Assembly (NCBI GenBank): GCA_037439945.1
Contig: JBBIVA010000061.1
Coordinates: 1 to 20,688 of the forward strand
Source of the DNA: CALEUX01 sp037439945
GTDB taxonomy: Bacteria; Bacteroidota; Bacteroidia; Bacteroidales; Marinilabiliaceae
DNA length: 20,688 nt
Direction of reading: 5' to 3'
Each line of letters opens with the position of its first letter. Positions within the stretch are counted from its first letter, which is position 1. The translations under genes were made by a program, and so were the position numbers. Below, in pieces: positions 1-8,445 of this stretch. The notes under the pieces were generated by a model that searched no databases, was not told where the DNA came from, and worked only from the letters and a program-made list of their open reading frames with translations.

Positions 1-2
1 CA

Positions 3-55
3 CTATTAATTTCTAATGACGGTCATTAGAAAAAATGGCTAAAGACAAATTTGGG
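3..55 (+). repeat. Dispersed intergenic repeat, copy 1 (diverged)
   Basis: Aligns without gaps to copy 2 at 5469-5521 with about 9 mismatches in 53 positions; the last 19 bases (37-55) are identical in all three copies. Positions 12-30 form a perfect inverted repeat with 9-base arms around a central G (21). It starts two bases from the window edge and is followed directly by a terminator hairpin. It matches no family I can name. Confidence 0.8.
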
Positions 56-60
56 ATTAA

Positions 61-96
61 AAAAGGGCGTCCGGATAAGTTTGGACGCCTTTTTTA
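61..96 (+). terminator. Rho-independent terminator of a gene left of the window
   Basis: Arms GGCGTCC (66-72) and GGACGCC (83-89) pair around a 10-base loop. The stem is flanked by an A run (61-64) and followed by six T (90-95). This is a standard intrinsic terminator for + strand transcription entering from outside the window; with its A and T flanks it could also work on the other strand. Confidence 0.75.
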
Positions 97-383
97 TTGG
101 CCAAAATATTATTGTGAATAATTTATAGCCCTTCTGCGATTAATTACCTTTAATATAAACACTAGTAAAAACTTAATATTTCAAACTTTTTTTAACTAGG
201 TACGTAACCGCAAAAAACACATGTTTAAAAAATGTGTGACAAATTATCATCAGGTTAATATTATGGCAATTACTATTTTTAATAGTTATAAATAACACAC
301 AAACAGCATAATTGTAATCTGCAAATTACAAAATCAAGATGACAAGTTATAAATTTGCACCTTAAAATAAAATTTGTTTTAAA
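97..383. other. AT-rich non-coding leader before the ATPase gene
   Basis: No coding sequence is supported here. Two small signals are visible: a short inverted repeat, ACACAT (217-222) with ATGTGT (232-237), and the octamer TAAATTTG at 350-357, which fits the Bacteroidetes -7 element TAnnTTTG. No TTTG lies at the usual distance upstream, so the promoter call is weak. It would place the transcript start about 20 bases before the ATG at 384. Confidence 0.35.
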
Positions 384-1565
384 ATGATGCAGGCCTTTTT
401 TAAAACACACCGTTATTTACTTGATCATCTTGAAGTACCCCTAAAAAGGGAATTGATGAATACGGTTAAATGGGAAGACCGGCTTATTGGAATACTTGGT
501 GCCCGTGGTGTTGGGAAAACAAACTTTCTGTTGGACTTTGTTGAGTCCTTCTATTCGAACGATAAATCCTGCCTGTACGTAAATCTTAATAATTTATATT
601 TTTCAAATAATTCAATAGTTACTTTTGCCGATGAATTTCAAAAAACAGGAGGTAAAATACTTGTACTAGACCAATTATACAAATATCCCAACTGGTCAGA
701 GGAACTCATTTACTGCCATGACAATTTTAAAAATTTAAAAATTGTATTTAGCGGCTCCCCTTTAATGCGCACCCAGGAGGGAGAAACTGAACTCAACGGA
801 AGAGCCAAAATATACACTCTTGAAGGTTTCACCTTCAGGGAATACCTGAACCTTAAAACGGGGGAAAGTTTTAAACCATATAGTTTGGATGAGATTTTAA
901 ACAATCATGAAAAAATTGCATCGGAAATAGTAAAAAAGGTTAAACCCCTTGCCTATTTCACTGATTACCTTCACCATGGCTATTACCCCTTTTTCCTTGA
1001 GAAAAGAAATTACCTGGAAAACTTATTAAAAAATATAAACCTTGCATTGGAGATTGATATAAGTTACCTTCAGCAAATTGAGTTGAAATATCTTCCGAAA
1101 TTGCGTAAATTACTGTATGTTATTGCTGGTTCGGCGCCTTTCCAACCCAATATAAGCAAGTTAAGCAACGATATAGAAACAAGCCGGGCAACAGTAATGA
1201 ATTACCTTAATTACTTAAATCAGGCCAGTTTAATAGGGTTGCTATTTCCTGAAAACCCAGATCAGGCAAAAAAACCGGCTCGTTTATACCTACAGAATCC
1301 TAACCTTGTTTATTCAGTGGCTGCTGGCGAAATCCAACCTGATGTATTAAACAAAACATTTTTCTTTAGTCAGGTTAATTATATGCATAAGCTAACATTT
1401 TGTAAGGATGGTGATTTTTGGGTAAATGGATATGGGGCCTTTAAAATTGGTAAAAAGGGAAAACAAAAGGATGAAACCCAGACAAAGGTTTGGCAAACAC
1501 TTGAAATGGCAGAAATTGGCAATAATAAACAAATACCCCTGTGGTTATTTGGTTTTTTGTTTTAA
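384..1565 (+). CDS. AAA-family ATPase (AAA_14/DUF4143 type) with altered motifs
   Basis: 393 aa, cytoplasmic, with no signal peptide. Walker A is GARGVGKT (39-46). The Walker B strand is ILVLDQL (92-98), followed by YKYPNW. A sensor-like segment with GSP follows near residue 124, then GRAKIYTLEGFTFREYL, a typical block of this family. The region from about 210 is the winged-helix plus nuclease-like C-terminal half (DUF4143-like), ending in PLWLFGFLF. From memory, relatives read LDE-x-HKYP in Walker B and FEVGGK-x-K near the end. Here the Walker B Glu is Gln97 and the second motif reads FKIGKKGK, so two acidic residues are missing. The role of this family is unclear; many members sit alone in Bacteroidota genomes. 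The ATG pair at 384/387 has no Shine-Dalgarno site. nifJ starts 65 nt downstream, probably by chance of location. Confidence 0.85.
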   Translation: MMQAFFKTHRYLLDHLEVPLKRELMNTVKWEDRLIGILGARGVGKTNFLLDFVESFYSNDKSCLYVNLNNLYFSNNSIVTFADEFQKTGGKILVLDQLYKYPNWSEELIYCHDNFKNLKIVFSGSPLMRTQEGETELNGRAKIYTLEGFTFREYLNLKTGESFKPYSLDEILNNHEKIASEIVKKVKPLAYFTDYLHHGYYPFFLEKRNYLENLLKNINLALEIDISYLQQIELKYLPKLRKLLYVIAGSAPFQPNISKLSNDIETSRATVMNYLNYLNQASLIGLLFPENPDQAKKPARLYLQNPNLVYSVAAGEIQPDVLNKTFFFSQVNYMHKLTFCKDGDFWVNGYGAFKIGKKGKQKDETQTKVWQTLEMAEIGNNKQIPLWLFGFLF

Positions 1566-1616
1566 AAAAGCACTAAATACTTAATAATAATAACCTTAAT
1601 AATTTTTAACTGTTTT

Positions 1617-1622
1617 AGGAGA
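1617..1622 (+). promoter_or_regulatory. Shine-Dalgarno site for nifJ
   Basis: AGGAGA lies 8 bases before the ATG at 1631. It is the only clear ribosome binding site in the window; the glycan genes have none, as is usual in Bacteroidota. It fixes the nifJ start and fits strong expression of a central-metabolism enzyme. Confidence 0.6.
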
Positions 1623-1630
1623 ATAAACAA

Positions 1631-4600
1631 ATGGCAAAAGCAAAAAAGTTCATTACCTGTGATGGTAATTATGCAGCGGCACATGTGGCATATATGTTTA
1701 GTGAGGTAGCTGCTATTTATCCAATCACACCTTCTTCCAACATGGCTGAATATGTTGATGAATGGGCAGCCAACGGAAGAAAAAATATCTTCGGAGAAAC
1801 TGTTCAATTGGAAGAAATGCAATCTGAAGCAGGAGCTGCAGGTGCTGTACACGGCTCATTACAGGCTGGTGCATTAACATCTACTTTTACTGCATCACAG
1901 GGATTATTGCTTATGATCCCTAACATGTATAAAATTGCCGGAGAACTTCTTCCCGGAGTATTTCACGTTAGCGCTCGCAGTCTGGCTGCCCAGGCACTTT
2001 CAATTTTTGGTGACCACAGCGATGTAATGTCGACCCGCCAAACAGGTTTTGCAATGTTGGCAACAGGAAGTGTGCAGGAGGTTATGGATTTAGCCGGTGT
2101 AGCCCACCTGGCTTCCATAAAATCAAGGGTTCCTTTTCTCCATTTCTTTGATGGTTTCCGTACTTCACATGAAATACAGAAAGTTGAATTAATGGAACAG
2201 GATTCGCTTGCCACGCTTCTTGATAAAGATGCCCTTAAAAAATTTCGTGATAACTCATTAAATCCGGAGCGTCCTGTAACCAGGGGTATGGCACAAAATC
2301 CTGATATATATTTCCAATCGCGTGAATCAGCTAATCCATATCATAATGCCATTCCTGATATAGTGGCCGGATATATGGACGAGATCTCAAAAATTACAGG
2401 TAGAAAATACCGTCCTTTTGATTATTATGGTGCCCCCGATGCGGAAAACATTATTGTAGCAATGGGTTCAGTAACTGAAACAATCAGGGAAACTATTGAT
2501 TACCTTGCTGCTAAAGGAGAAAAAGTAGGATTAATTGCTGTTCACCTGTATCGTCCGTTCTCAGCAAAATATTTCTTCGAGGCATTTCCAAAAAGCACAA
2601 AAAGAATTGCTGTACTTGACCGCACAAAAGAACAGGGCGCTAATGGTGACCCACTTTATCTGGATATAGTTGAACTATTCTACGGTAAGCCAAATGCACC
2701 AATAATTGTTGGCGGACGCTATGGCCTTTCTTCAAAAGATACAACTCCGGCTCAAATTCTATCGGTAATTGACAACCTTAAGTTACCCGAGCCAAAAAAT
2801 CAATTTACAATTGGAATTGTTGACGATGTAACGTTTAAATCTCTACCATTACGCCCTGAAGTTGATTTGAGCACCAAGGGAATTTTCGCTGCTAAATTTT
2901 ACGGATTAGGATCAGACGGAACTGTCGGGGCCAATAAAAACAGTATCATGATTATTGGTGATAATACCGATAAATATGCGCAGGCTTATTTCTCATACGA
3001 CTCAAAAAAATCGGGAGGAATAACTATTTCGCATTTACGTTTCGGTGATTCGCCAATAAGGTCGCCTTACCTGGTAAATACGCCTGACTTTGTTGCATGC
3101 CACGTACCTGCATATTTGGGCCGTTATGATATGCTAAAGGGTCTTAAAAAAGGCGGTACTTTTCTTTTAAACAGTATTTGGGATATTGAAGAAACAAAAA
3201 ACAGACTACCAAATGATGTTAAAAGATACCTGGCCGAAAACAATATCAATTTCTATATTATTAACGCAACTGCACTTGCCGAAGAAATTGGCCTGGGTAA
3301 CCATACCAACACTATAATGCAATCGGCATTCTTTAAAATTGCTGAAGTAATTCCTTTTGAACTGGCCGTTTCAGAAATGAAAAAATTTGTCAAAAAATCA
3401 TTTGGAAGAAAAGGTGAGGAGGTAGTTAAAAAGAACAACCTTGGTGTTGATAAAGGTTGTGAGTTTGTAAAAGTTGAAATTCCGGCCGAATGGGCCAAAC
3501 TTGGTAATGATGTTCCCGTTAATGGAAGAAAAGTACCTGAGTTTATTAGCAATATGGTATTCCCAATTAATGGCCAGAAGGGCGATGATTTACCAGTTAG
3601 TGCATTTGTTGGACGTGAGGATGGTACTTTCCCTGCAGGGACAACTGCTTATGAAAAAAGAGGTATTGCAGTGAATGTTCCAGAGTGGCAATCAGAAAAC
3701 TGTATTCAATGTAACCAATGTTCATATGTTTGCCCTCATGCAGCTATTCGTCCATTCCTGTTAAATGAGAAAGAACTGGCTGCAGCTCCTGCCGGTACAG
3801 TTACTATTAAACCAAATGGTAAAGGGTTTGAAGGTTTGCAATACAGGATTCAACTTAGTGCATTAGACTGTACCGGTTGCGGAAACTGTGTTGAGGTTTG
3901 TCCGGCTAAAACCAAGGCTTTGGTTATGCAATCACTGGAAAGTCAAATGGTTGAAGCTGACCGTTGGGACTATATGGCTGAAAAAGTATCAATAAAAGAT
4001 ACAATTATGCCAAAGGATATGAATGTTAAAGCTTCCCAGTTTGCACAGCCACTGTTTGAATTCTCGGGAGCTTGTGCAGGATGCGGTGAAACACCTTACA
4101 TTAAACTTATTACGCAATTATTTGGTGACAGAATGATGATTGCCAATGCAACCGGATGTTCATCAATATATGGGGGATCAGCTCCTGCTACACCTTATTG
4201 TACTGATAAAAACGGACGCGGGCCATCCTGGGCAAACTCGTTATTTGAAGATAATGCTGAATATGGTATGGGTATGGCCACTGCGGTAAATAAACTACGC
4301 GACCGTATTGAAATTCTTATGAAAGGTTCATTAAGCGAAGTGTCTCCTGCCAGCAAAGCAGCTTTTGAAGCATGGGTTGCAGGTAAAAATGACGGAGATA
4401 AAACCCGCGAACTTTCAAATGATGTGTTAAAGGCTCTGGAAACCGAAAAACATTCTGTTGCAAAAGAAATTCTGGAACTCAAAGATTATCTGGTTAAAAA
4501 ATCAATATGGATTTTTGGTGGTGACGGGTGGGCTTATGATATAGGTTTTGGTGGATTGGACCATGTTATTGCCACGGGTAAAGATGTTAATATTTTGGTA

Positions 4601-5167
4601 ATGGATACCGAAGTTTATTCAAATACCGGCGGACAGGCATCTAAATCAACACCTGTAGGTGCTGTAGCAAAATTTGCAGCAGCAGGTAAAAGAATACGTA
4701 AAAAAGATCTTGGTTTAATGGCTACGACCTATGGTTATGTTTATGTGGCGCAGGTTGCAATGGGTAGCAATCAAAACCAATATTTTAAAGCGTTAAAAGA
4801 AGCTGAAGCTTACCCGGGCCCTTCAATTATAATTGCTTATTCACCTTGTATTAGCCATGGATTGAAAAATGGCATGGGTGATGCCCAAAACGAGTCAAAA
4901 CTTGCTGTTGAAGCCGGATACTGGCACCTTTACCGGTTCAATCCAATGTTGGAAGCAGAAGGTAAAAACCCGTTCCAGCTTGATTCAAAAGAGCCTGATT
5001 GGAGTAAATTCCAAAGCTTCTTAATGAACGAAGTACGTTATACATCACTTATGAAAGCATTCCCTGCCGAAGCTAAGGAACTTTTCAAGGCTGCTGAGGA
5101 AAATGCAAAATGGCGGTATAATACTTATCGTCGTTTTTCAGAAATGGTGTACTCTTCTGAAAAATAA
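1631..5167 (+). CDS. nifJ: Pyruvate:ferredoxin (flavodoxin) oxidoreductase
   Basis: 1178 aa, full length for the single-chain enzyme. It oxidises pyruvate with CoA to acetyl-CoA and CO2 and passes electrons to ferredoxin or flavodoxin in the cytoplasm; this is typical of anaerobic metabolism. Domains in order: pyrimidine-binding domain with YPITPSS near residue 35, transketolase C-like domain (about 260-400), gamma domain (about 420-630), a two-cluster ferredoxin domain with C691/C694/C697/C701 and C747/C750/C753/C757, and the TPP domain. The TPP domain has C815 and C818 for the proximal cluster, GGDGW (963-967) and NTGGQ (998-1002) for TPP and Mg2+, and the C-terminal Cys1073 in YSPCISHG. 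All twelve expected cluster cysteines appear present. The name nifJ is historical; nothing here points to nitrogen fixation. It is transcribed alone and closed by a strong terminator. Confidence 0.97.
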   Translation: MAKAKKFITCDGNYAAAHVAYMFSEVAAIYPITPSSNMAEYVDEWAANGRKNIFGETVQLEEMQSEAGAAGAVHGSLQAGALTSTFTASQGLLLMIPNMYKIAGELLPGVFHVSARSLAAQALSIFGDHSDVMSTRQTGFAMLATGSVQEVMDLAGVAHLASIKSRVPFLHFFDGFRTSHEIQKVELMEQDSLATLLDKDALKKFRDNSLNPERPVTRGMAQNPDIYFQSRESANPYHNAIPDIVAGYMDEISKITGRKYRPFDYYGAPDAENIIVAMGSVTETIRETIDYLAAKGEKVGLIAVHLYRPFSAKYFFEAFPKSTKRIAVLDRTKEQGANGDPLYLDIVELFYGKPNAPIIVGGRYGLSSKDTTPAQILSVIDNLKLPEPKNQFTIGIVDDVTFKSLPLRPEVDLSTKGIFAAKFYGLGSDGTVGANKNSIMIIGDNTDKYAQAYFSYDSKKSGGITISHLRFGDSPIRSPYLVNTPDFVACHVPAYLGRYDMLKGLKKGGTFLLNSIWDIEETKNRLPNDVKRYLAENNINFYIINATALAEEIGLGNHTNTIMQSAFFKIAEVIPFELAVSEMKKFVKKSFGRKGEEVVKKNNLGVDKGCEFVKVEIPAEWAKLGNDVPVNGRKVPEFISNMVFPINGQKGDDLPVSAFVGREDGTFPAGTTAYEKRGIAVNVPEWQSENCIQCNQCSYVCPHAAIRPFLLNEKELAAAPAGTVTIKPNGKGFEGLQYRIQLSALDCTGCGNCVEVCPAKTKALVMQSLESQMVEADRWDYMAEKVSIKDTIMPKDMNVKASQFAQPLFEFSGACAGCGETPYIKLITQLFGDRMMIANATGCSSIYGGSAPATPYCTDKNGRGPSWANSLFEDNAEYGMGMATAVNKLRDRIEILMKGSLSEVSPASKAAFEAWVAGKNDGDKTRELSNDVLKALETEKHSVAKEILELKDYLVKKSIWIFGGDGWAYDIGFGGLDHVIATGKDVNILVMDTEVYSNTGGQASKSTPVGAVAKFAAAGKRIRKKDLGLMATTYGYVYVAQVAMGSNQNQYFKALKEAEAYPGPSIIIAYSPCISHGLKNGMGDAQNESKLAVEAGYWHLYRFNPMLEAEGKNPFQLDSKEPDWSKFQSFLMNEVRYTSLMKAFPAEAKELFKAAEENAKWRYNTYRRFSEMVYSSEK

Positions 5168-5204
5168 TCATTTGATTATATATTAAATTTAAAGAGGCTG
5201 TCTC

Positions 5205-5243
5205 AAAAGCCGGTTGGTAATTCCAACCGGCTTTTTTTTTTTT
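5205..5243 (+). terminator. Strong intrinsic terminator of nifJ
   Basis: A perfect 13-bp stem, AAAAGCCGGTTGG (5205-5217) against 5223-5235, closes a 5-base loop TAATT and runs into a tract of 12 T (5232-5243). It starts 37 nt after the nifJ stop codon. Confidence 0.92.
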
Positions 5244-5374
5244 AAAAGATTAATATATATAAGTGAACAACCTAATAGCTTTACTGATTTTAACCCGGAT
5301 TAGTCAATAGAAAGGCAATGAACTAATGACTTAGCCGGGATTAACCCTACCGAATAGTCGGTACAGGCTGCTTT

Positions 5375-5424
5375 AGAAAAACTTAATTTGTAAGCATTTA
5401 TGATTACAAATTTTTAGTTTTTCT
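5375..5424. repeat. AT-rich 18-bp inverted repeat
   Basis: AGAAAAACT (5375-5383) pairs with 5416-5424, and AATTTGTAA (5385-5393) pairs with 5404-5412. A 1 by 3 internal loop separates the two parts, and the apical loop is 10 bases. Both strands would form the same structure. It could be a bidirectional terminator, a regulatory hairpin, or part of a small repeat element; the sequence does not decide between these. Confidence 0.6.
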
Positions 5425-5468
5425 TAGCGATTTGTCAAAATACAAGCCACATATTCAACAACTTAAGA

Positions 5469-5523
5469 CTATAAATTTCAAATGGCCGTTATTATATAAA
5501 CCGGCTAAAGACAAATTTGGGTT
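5469..5523 (+). repeat. Dispersed intergenic repeat, copy 2
   Basis: These 55 bases are identical to the reverse complement of 20634-20688 and similar to 3-55. The shared core includes GGCTAAAGACAAATTTGGG. It lies between the nifJ terminator and the hydrolase promoter region, in the same orientation as copy 1. The identity to copy 3 stops at 5524 on the right; on the left it cannot be followed because the window ends. Confidence 0.93.
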
Positions 5524-5613
5524 GAATACCAAAACTGCAGAATTTTAAAATCCCAATTGTATTTTCCTGAAAAACAAAAATAATACACCTCAATCTTTTG
5601 TTATTTTTTTATA

Positions 5614-5621
5614 TAAGTTTG
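5614..5621 (+). promoter_or_regulatory. Candidate -7 promoter element for the hydrolase gene
   Basis: TAAGTTTG fits the Bacteroidetes consensus TAnnTTTG. The nearest upstream TTTG (5597-5600) is only 13 bases away, shorter than the usual spacing of about 20, so the -33 part is not convincing. If used, it gives a leader of about 65 nt before the ATG at 5693. Confidence 0.3.
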
Positions 5622-5692
5622 TTTTATTTAATAATTTTTGCATATATTTAAACCATCTTTAACAAACAGTTTAATCATTAATATCTACAATA

Positions 5693-8209
5693 ATGAAAAA
5701 AAATAAGGTAACCCTTTTACTGATTTTAGTGCTATCATTTCAAATTATTGGACAAAACCTTTCTGCCCAAAGAACTGGAAATATAGTAGAAATATTTGGA
5801 AGGGAACGCACCGAGAAAACAGGAGAAGGTATAATACTGCATGAATTTACCGAAGGCCTTTCTCTTAAAAATTCGATGCGACCGGGTTTACTGACCGGAG
5901 GCCAGGATATATTGTTCTGGCAAATTGCCACTAATAAATTTGAACAGCCAAAATCAGGAAATAAACTAGCCGTAAACTATAAGAAAAACCCAACAGGTTT
6001 AATATGGGAAAGAGTTGTTGTAGATTCAACCGGCACATTCAGGGAGATGTTTTCAAGAGGGTATATTTATACTGAATTCACATCTCCAAAAGAAATTAAT
6101 GTCCTGCTTGAAGCAAAAGGGCATACTCAGGTTTATATTAATGGATTTCCCTACGAAGGCGATCATTATGATTATGGCCATACGCTAATTCCTTTTAAAC
6201 TTAAAAAAGGATTAAACCAGTTTATTTACACTTATGGAAGATTTTCAACCTTAAACTCAAAAATTGTAATTCCACAAAAAGAATTACAATTTACATCAAG
6301 AGATTTAACCCTGCCATCGGTTATAAGAGGTGAAAAAGACGCTAAATGGGGGGCAATCAGAATTGTTAATGCTTCAGAAAAAACCATAAATGACCTGTCA
6401 ATAACCTGTATATTATCAACGGGCGAAAAAATAACCTATAACACAAATTCTGTTATGCCAATGGCAGTTAGAAAGGTTAAATTTAAAATTCCTGCCCCGT
6501 TAAATACTGAAATACCTGATTCTATATCAGCATTGCTTATTTTAAAAAATTCATCGGGTAAAGAAATTGACCGCATAAATATTCCATTAAAAGTAAGAAA
6601 TGCAGAACAAACTCATGAACGAACTTTTATAAGCGGAATTGATGGAAGTGTTCAGTATTTTAGCATAGCCCCTTCCACTAATACGAGCCCAAAACAGGCA
6701 CTGGTTTTAACTGTTCACGGAGCCTCGGTAGAAGCCACCAACCAGGCCAGGGCCTACCGTCAAAAAAACTGGGGCCATATTGTTGCACCAACAAACCGCC
6801 GGCCTTTTGGCTTTAACTGGGAGGATTGGGGCAGAATGGACGCTCTTGAAGTTTTACATGAGGCCAGAATGCTTTATTCTACAGATACTTCGCAAACCTA
6901 CCTTACGGGTCACTCCATGGGAGGGCACGGCTCGTGGTTTCTGGGGGCAACCTACCCTGATAAGTGGGCCGTTGTTGCACCTGCAGCAGGATATCCTGAT
7001 ATTATCGGATACAGAAGGACCGGAAATGACACTTTATCACAGCCAAACATCCATTTTGAAATGATTTACAGGGGCGCACTGCCAGGCAGGACCATCGACC
7101 TTGTACGTAATTATCTCCAATCCGGGGTATATATTCTCCATGGCGAGGCTGATCGTGTTGTTTCAGTTGAACAGGCCAGATTAATGAGAAGCAAACTTGG
7201 ACAGTTTCATAATAATTTCACATACTATGAATATCCCGGTGGTTCACATTGGTACGGCGATCATAGTGTTGACTGGGCACCGCTGTTTGATTTTATGCGA
7301 CAAAACACAATTGCCAAAACCAGCGAAGTCACTAAATTTGAGTTCAGAACAGCATCACCAGGTGTTTCGGCAAGCAATTACTGGGTTAGGATTAATCAGC
7401 AAATAAATGCATATAAACATTCAGATATTAAGGCTGAATTCAGAAATGATACAATACTCCTGCAATCAGGAAACATAAGGCACATGACAATTCTGTTAAG
7501 TCTGCTGAAACCCGGAAAAAAGCCAACTATAATAATTGATAATCAGGCTTTACAACCAAATTCTATAAATGATATTTCCATTATAAATAAGCAAGGTACC
7601 TGGACTATTAGTCACGATGTAGCCGTAAATGAGAAAAATCCTGATCGCTATGGCGGATTTAAACTTGCATTTACCAATAACGTTGTACTTGTTTATGGTA
7701 CCACCGGAACAGGCGAAGAAAATCTTTGGAACCTGAATAAAGCCAGAATGGATGCTGAAACCTTTTTATACAGAGGTAACGGATCGTTTGAAGTAATTTC
7801 AGACAAGGAGTTTTTACAAAATAAATATAAGGACCGGAGCGTAATTTTATACGGTAATGCCAACACTAATAAAGCATGGCAATATTTGCTTAAAAATGCC
7901 CCGGTTCAGGTTACAAGGGAAGGAATAAAATTGGGCAGCAAATATTTTAAAGGAGAAAACCTTGGAACTTATTTTATATACCCACGCCCCGACAGCAAAA
8001 AAGCTACAGTAGGTGTTGTGGCAGGAACAGGAATTTCAGGCATAAAATCTGTTTCTCCAAATAACTACTTCTCAGGAATTACAGGATTTCCGGATTTACT
8101 TATTTTCGATATCGACTGGTTAAAAGAAGGATTGGATGGAGTTAAAGTTTCAGGATTCTTTGGTAACGACTGGAGTGTAGAAAATGGAGAATTCAGGATT
8201 AGTGAATAA
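5693..8209 (+). CDS. Secreted alpha/beta-hydrolase, prolyl-oligopeptidase or esterase type
   Basis: 838 aa. A Sec signal peptide spans residues 1-25, with likely cleavage after LSA before Gln26. An N-terminal beta-rich region (about 27-320) is followed by an alpha/beta-hydrolase core (about 335-540). The core shows an oxyanion-type HGA (342-344), the nucleophile elbow GHSMGG with Ser408, Asp487 in HGEADRVV, and His519 in GGSHWYGD, so the Ser-Asp-His triad is complete. The last 300 residues form a beta-rich region I do not recognise, with a Gly/Thr-rich stretch near 680. The fold is shared by prolyl oligopeptidases and by CE1-like esterases, so the substrate is open: peptide bonds of glycoproteins or ester groups on glycans. 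It precedes the mannosidase genes but is separated from them by a hairpin at 8243-8281, so it may be transcribed apart. Confidence 0.85.
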   Translation: MKKNKVTLLLILVLSFQIIGQNLSAQRTGNIVEIFGRERTEKTGEGIILHEFTEGLSLKNSMRPGLLTGGQDILFWQIATNKFEQPKSGNKLAVNYKKNPTGLIWERVVVDSTGTFREMFSRGYIYTEFTSPKEINVLLEAKGHTQVYINGFPYEGDHYDYGHTLIPFKLKKGLNQFIYTYGRFSTLNSKIVIPQKELQFTSRDLTLPSVIRGEKDAKWGAIRIVNASEKTINDLSITCILSTGEKITYNTNSVMPMAVRKVKFKIPAPLNTEIPDSISALLILKNSSGKEIDRINIPLKVRNAEQTHERTFISGIDGSVQYFSIAPSTNTSPKQALVLTVHGASVEATNQARAYRQKNWGHIVAPTNRRPFGFNWEDWGRMDALEVLHEARMLYSTDTSQTYLTGHSMGGHGSWFLGATYPDKWAVVAPAAGYPDIIGYRRTGNDTLSQPNIHFEMIYRGALPGRTIDLVRNYLQSGVYILHGEADRVVSVEQARLMRSKLGQFHNNFTYYEYPGGSHWYGDHSVDWAPLFDFMRQNTIAKTSEVTKFEFRTASPGVSASNYWVRINQQINAYKHSDIKAEFRNDTILLQSGNIRHMTILLSLLKPGKKPTIIIDNQALQPNSINDISIINKQGTWTISHDVAVNEKNPDRYGGFKLAFTNNVVLVYGTTGTGEENLWNLNKARMDAETFLYRGNGSFEVISDKEFLQNKYKDRSVILYGNANTNKAWQYLLKNAPVQVTREGIKLGSKYFKGENLGTYFIYPRPDSKKATVGVVAGTGISGIKSVSPNNYFSGITGFPDLLIFDIDWLKEGLDGVKVSGFFGNDWSVENGEFRISE

Positions 8210-8242
8210 ATTAACTTCGAATTATTTAGTTGATGATTATAT

Positions 8243-8281
8243 CAAATCAAAACCACTCAAGCCGTGAGTGGTTTTGATTTG
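8243..8281. terminator. 17-bp perfect hairpin between hydrolase and GH92 genes
   Basis: Arms 8243-8259 and 8265-8281 pair perfectly over 17 bp around the loop AGCCG. The centre is CCACTCA/TGAGTGG with A/T-rich outer parts. There is no long T run after it, so it may work as a bidirectional or processing hairpin rather than a classic intrinsic terminator. It starts 33 nt after the hydrolase stop codon. Confidence 0.7.
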
Positions 8282-8445
8282 AAAACCCACAGATTTAAAA
8301 GAATAATCAATACTTGTTCTATTTCAGAATTTATTAAAGCTGTATTCCTGCTTTACCACACTAATTAAGATAATTATTTAGGGTTTCAATTTAAAGAAAC
8401 AGTGAAAAAACTAACTCGGTTACCCTTTTTAACTTATAAAAACCT

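Larger units (their letters stand above)
5244..5692. other. Intergenic region with several inverted repeats
   Basis: No gene is supported here. In order it holds: an imperfect inverted repeat (5292-5305 against 5328-5342, sharing CCGG and TTAG blocks); a small perfect hairpin TACCGA/TCGGTA (5348-5363); the long AT-rich inverted repeat at 5375-5424; dispersed repeat copy 2 at 5469-5523; and a -7 promoter-like element at 5614-5621 before the hydrolase gene. The density of palindromes is high for a leader of this size. Confidence 0.6.

Noticed and set aside
3253..4482. Antisense open frames of 95-99 codons inside nifJ (3253-3552 and 4195-4482)
   Set aside because: They lie opposite a strongly conserved gene, show no family resemblance and have the composition expected of a shadow frame.
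1631..5167. nifJ as evidence for nitrogen fixation
   Set aside because: The enzyme is the general pyruvate:ferredoxin oxidoreductase of anaerobes, and no nif structural or assembly gene is present.
8383..8400. GTTTC/GAAAC inverted repeat before the first GH92 gene as an operator
   Set aside because: Arms of only 5 bases in AT-rich DNA are expected by chance, and the sequence is not repeated before other genes of the locus.
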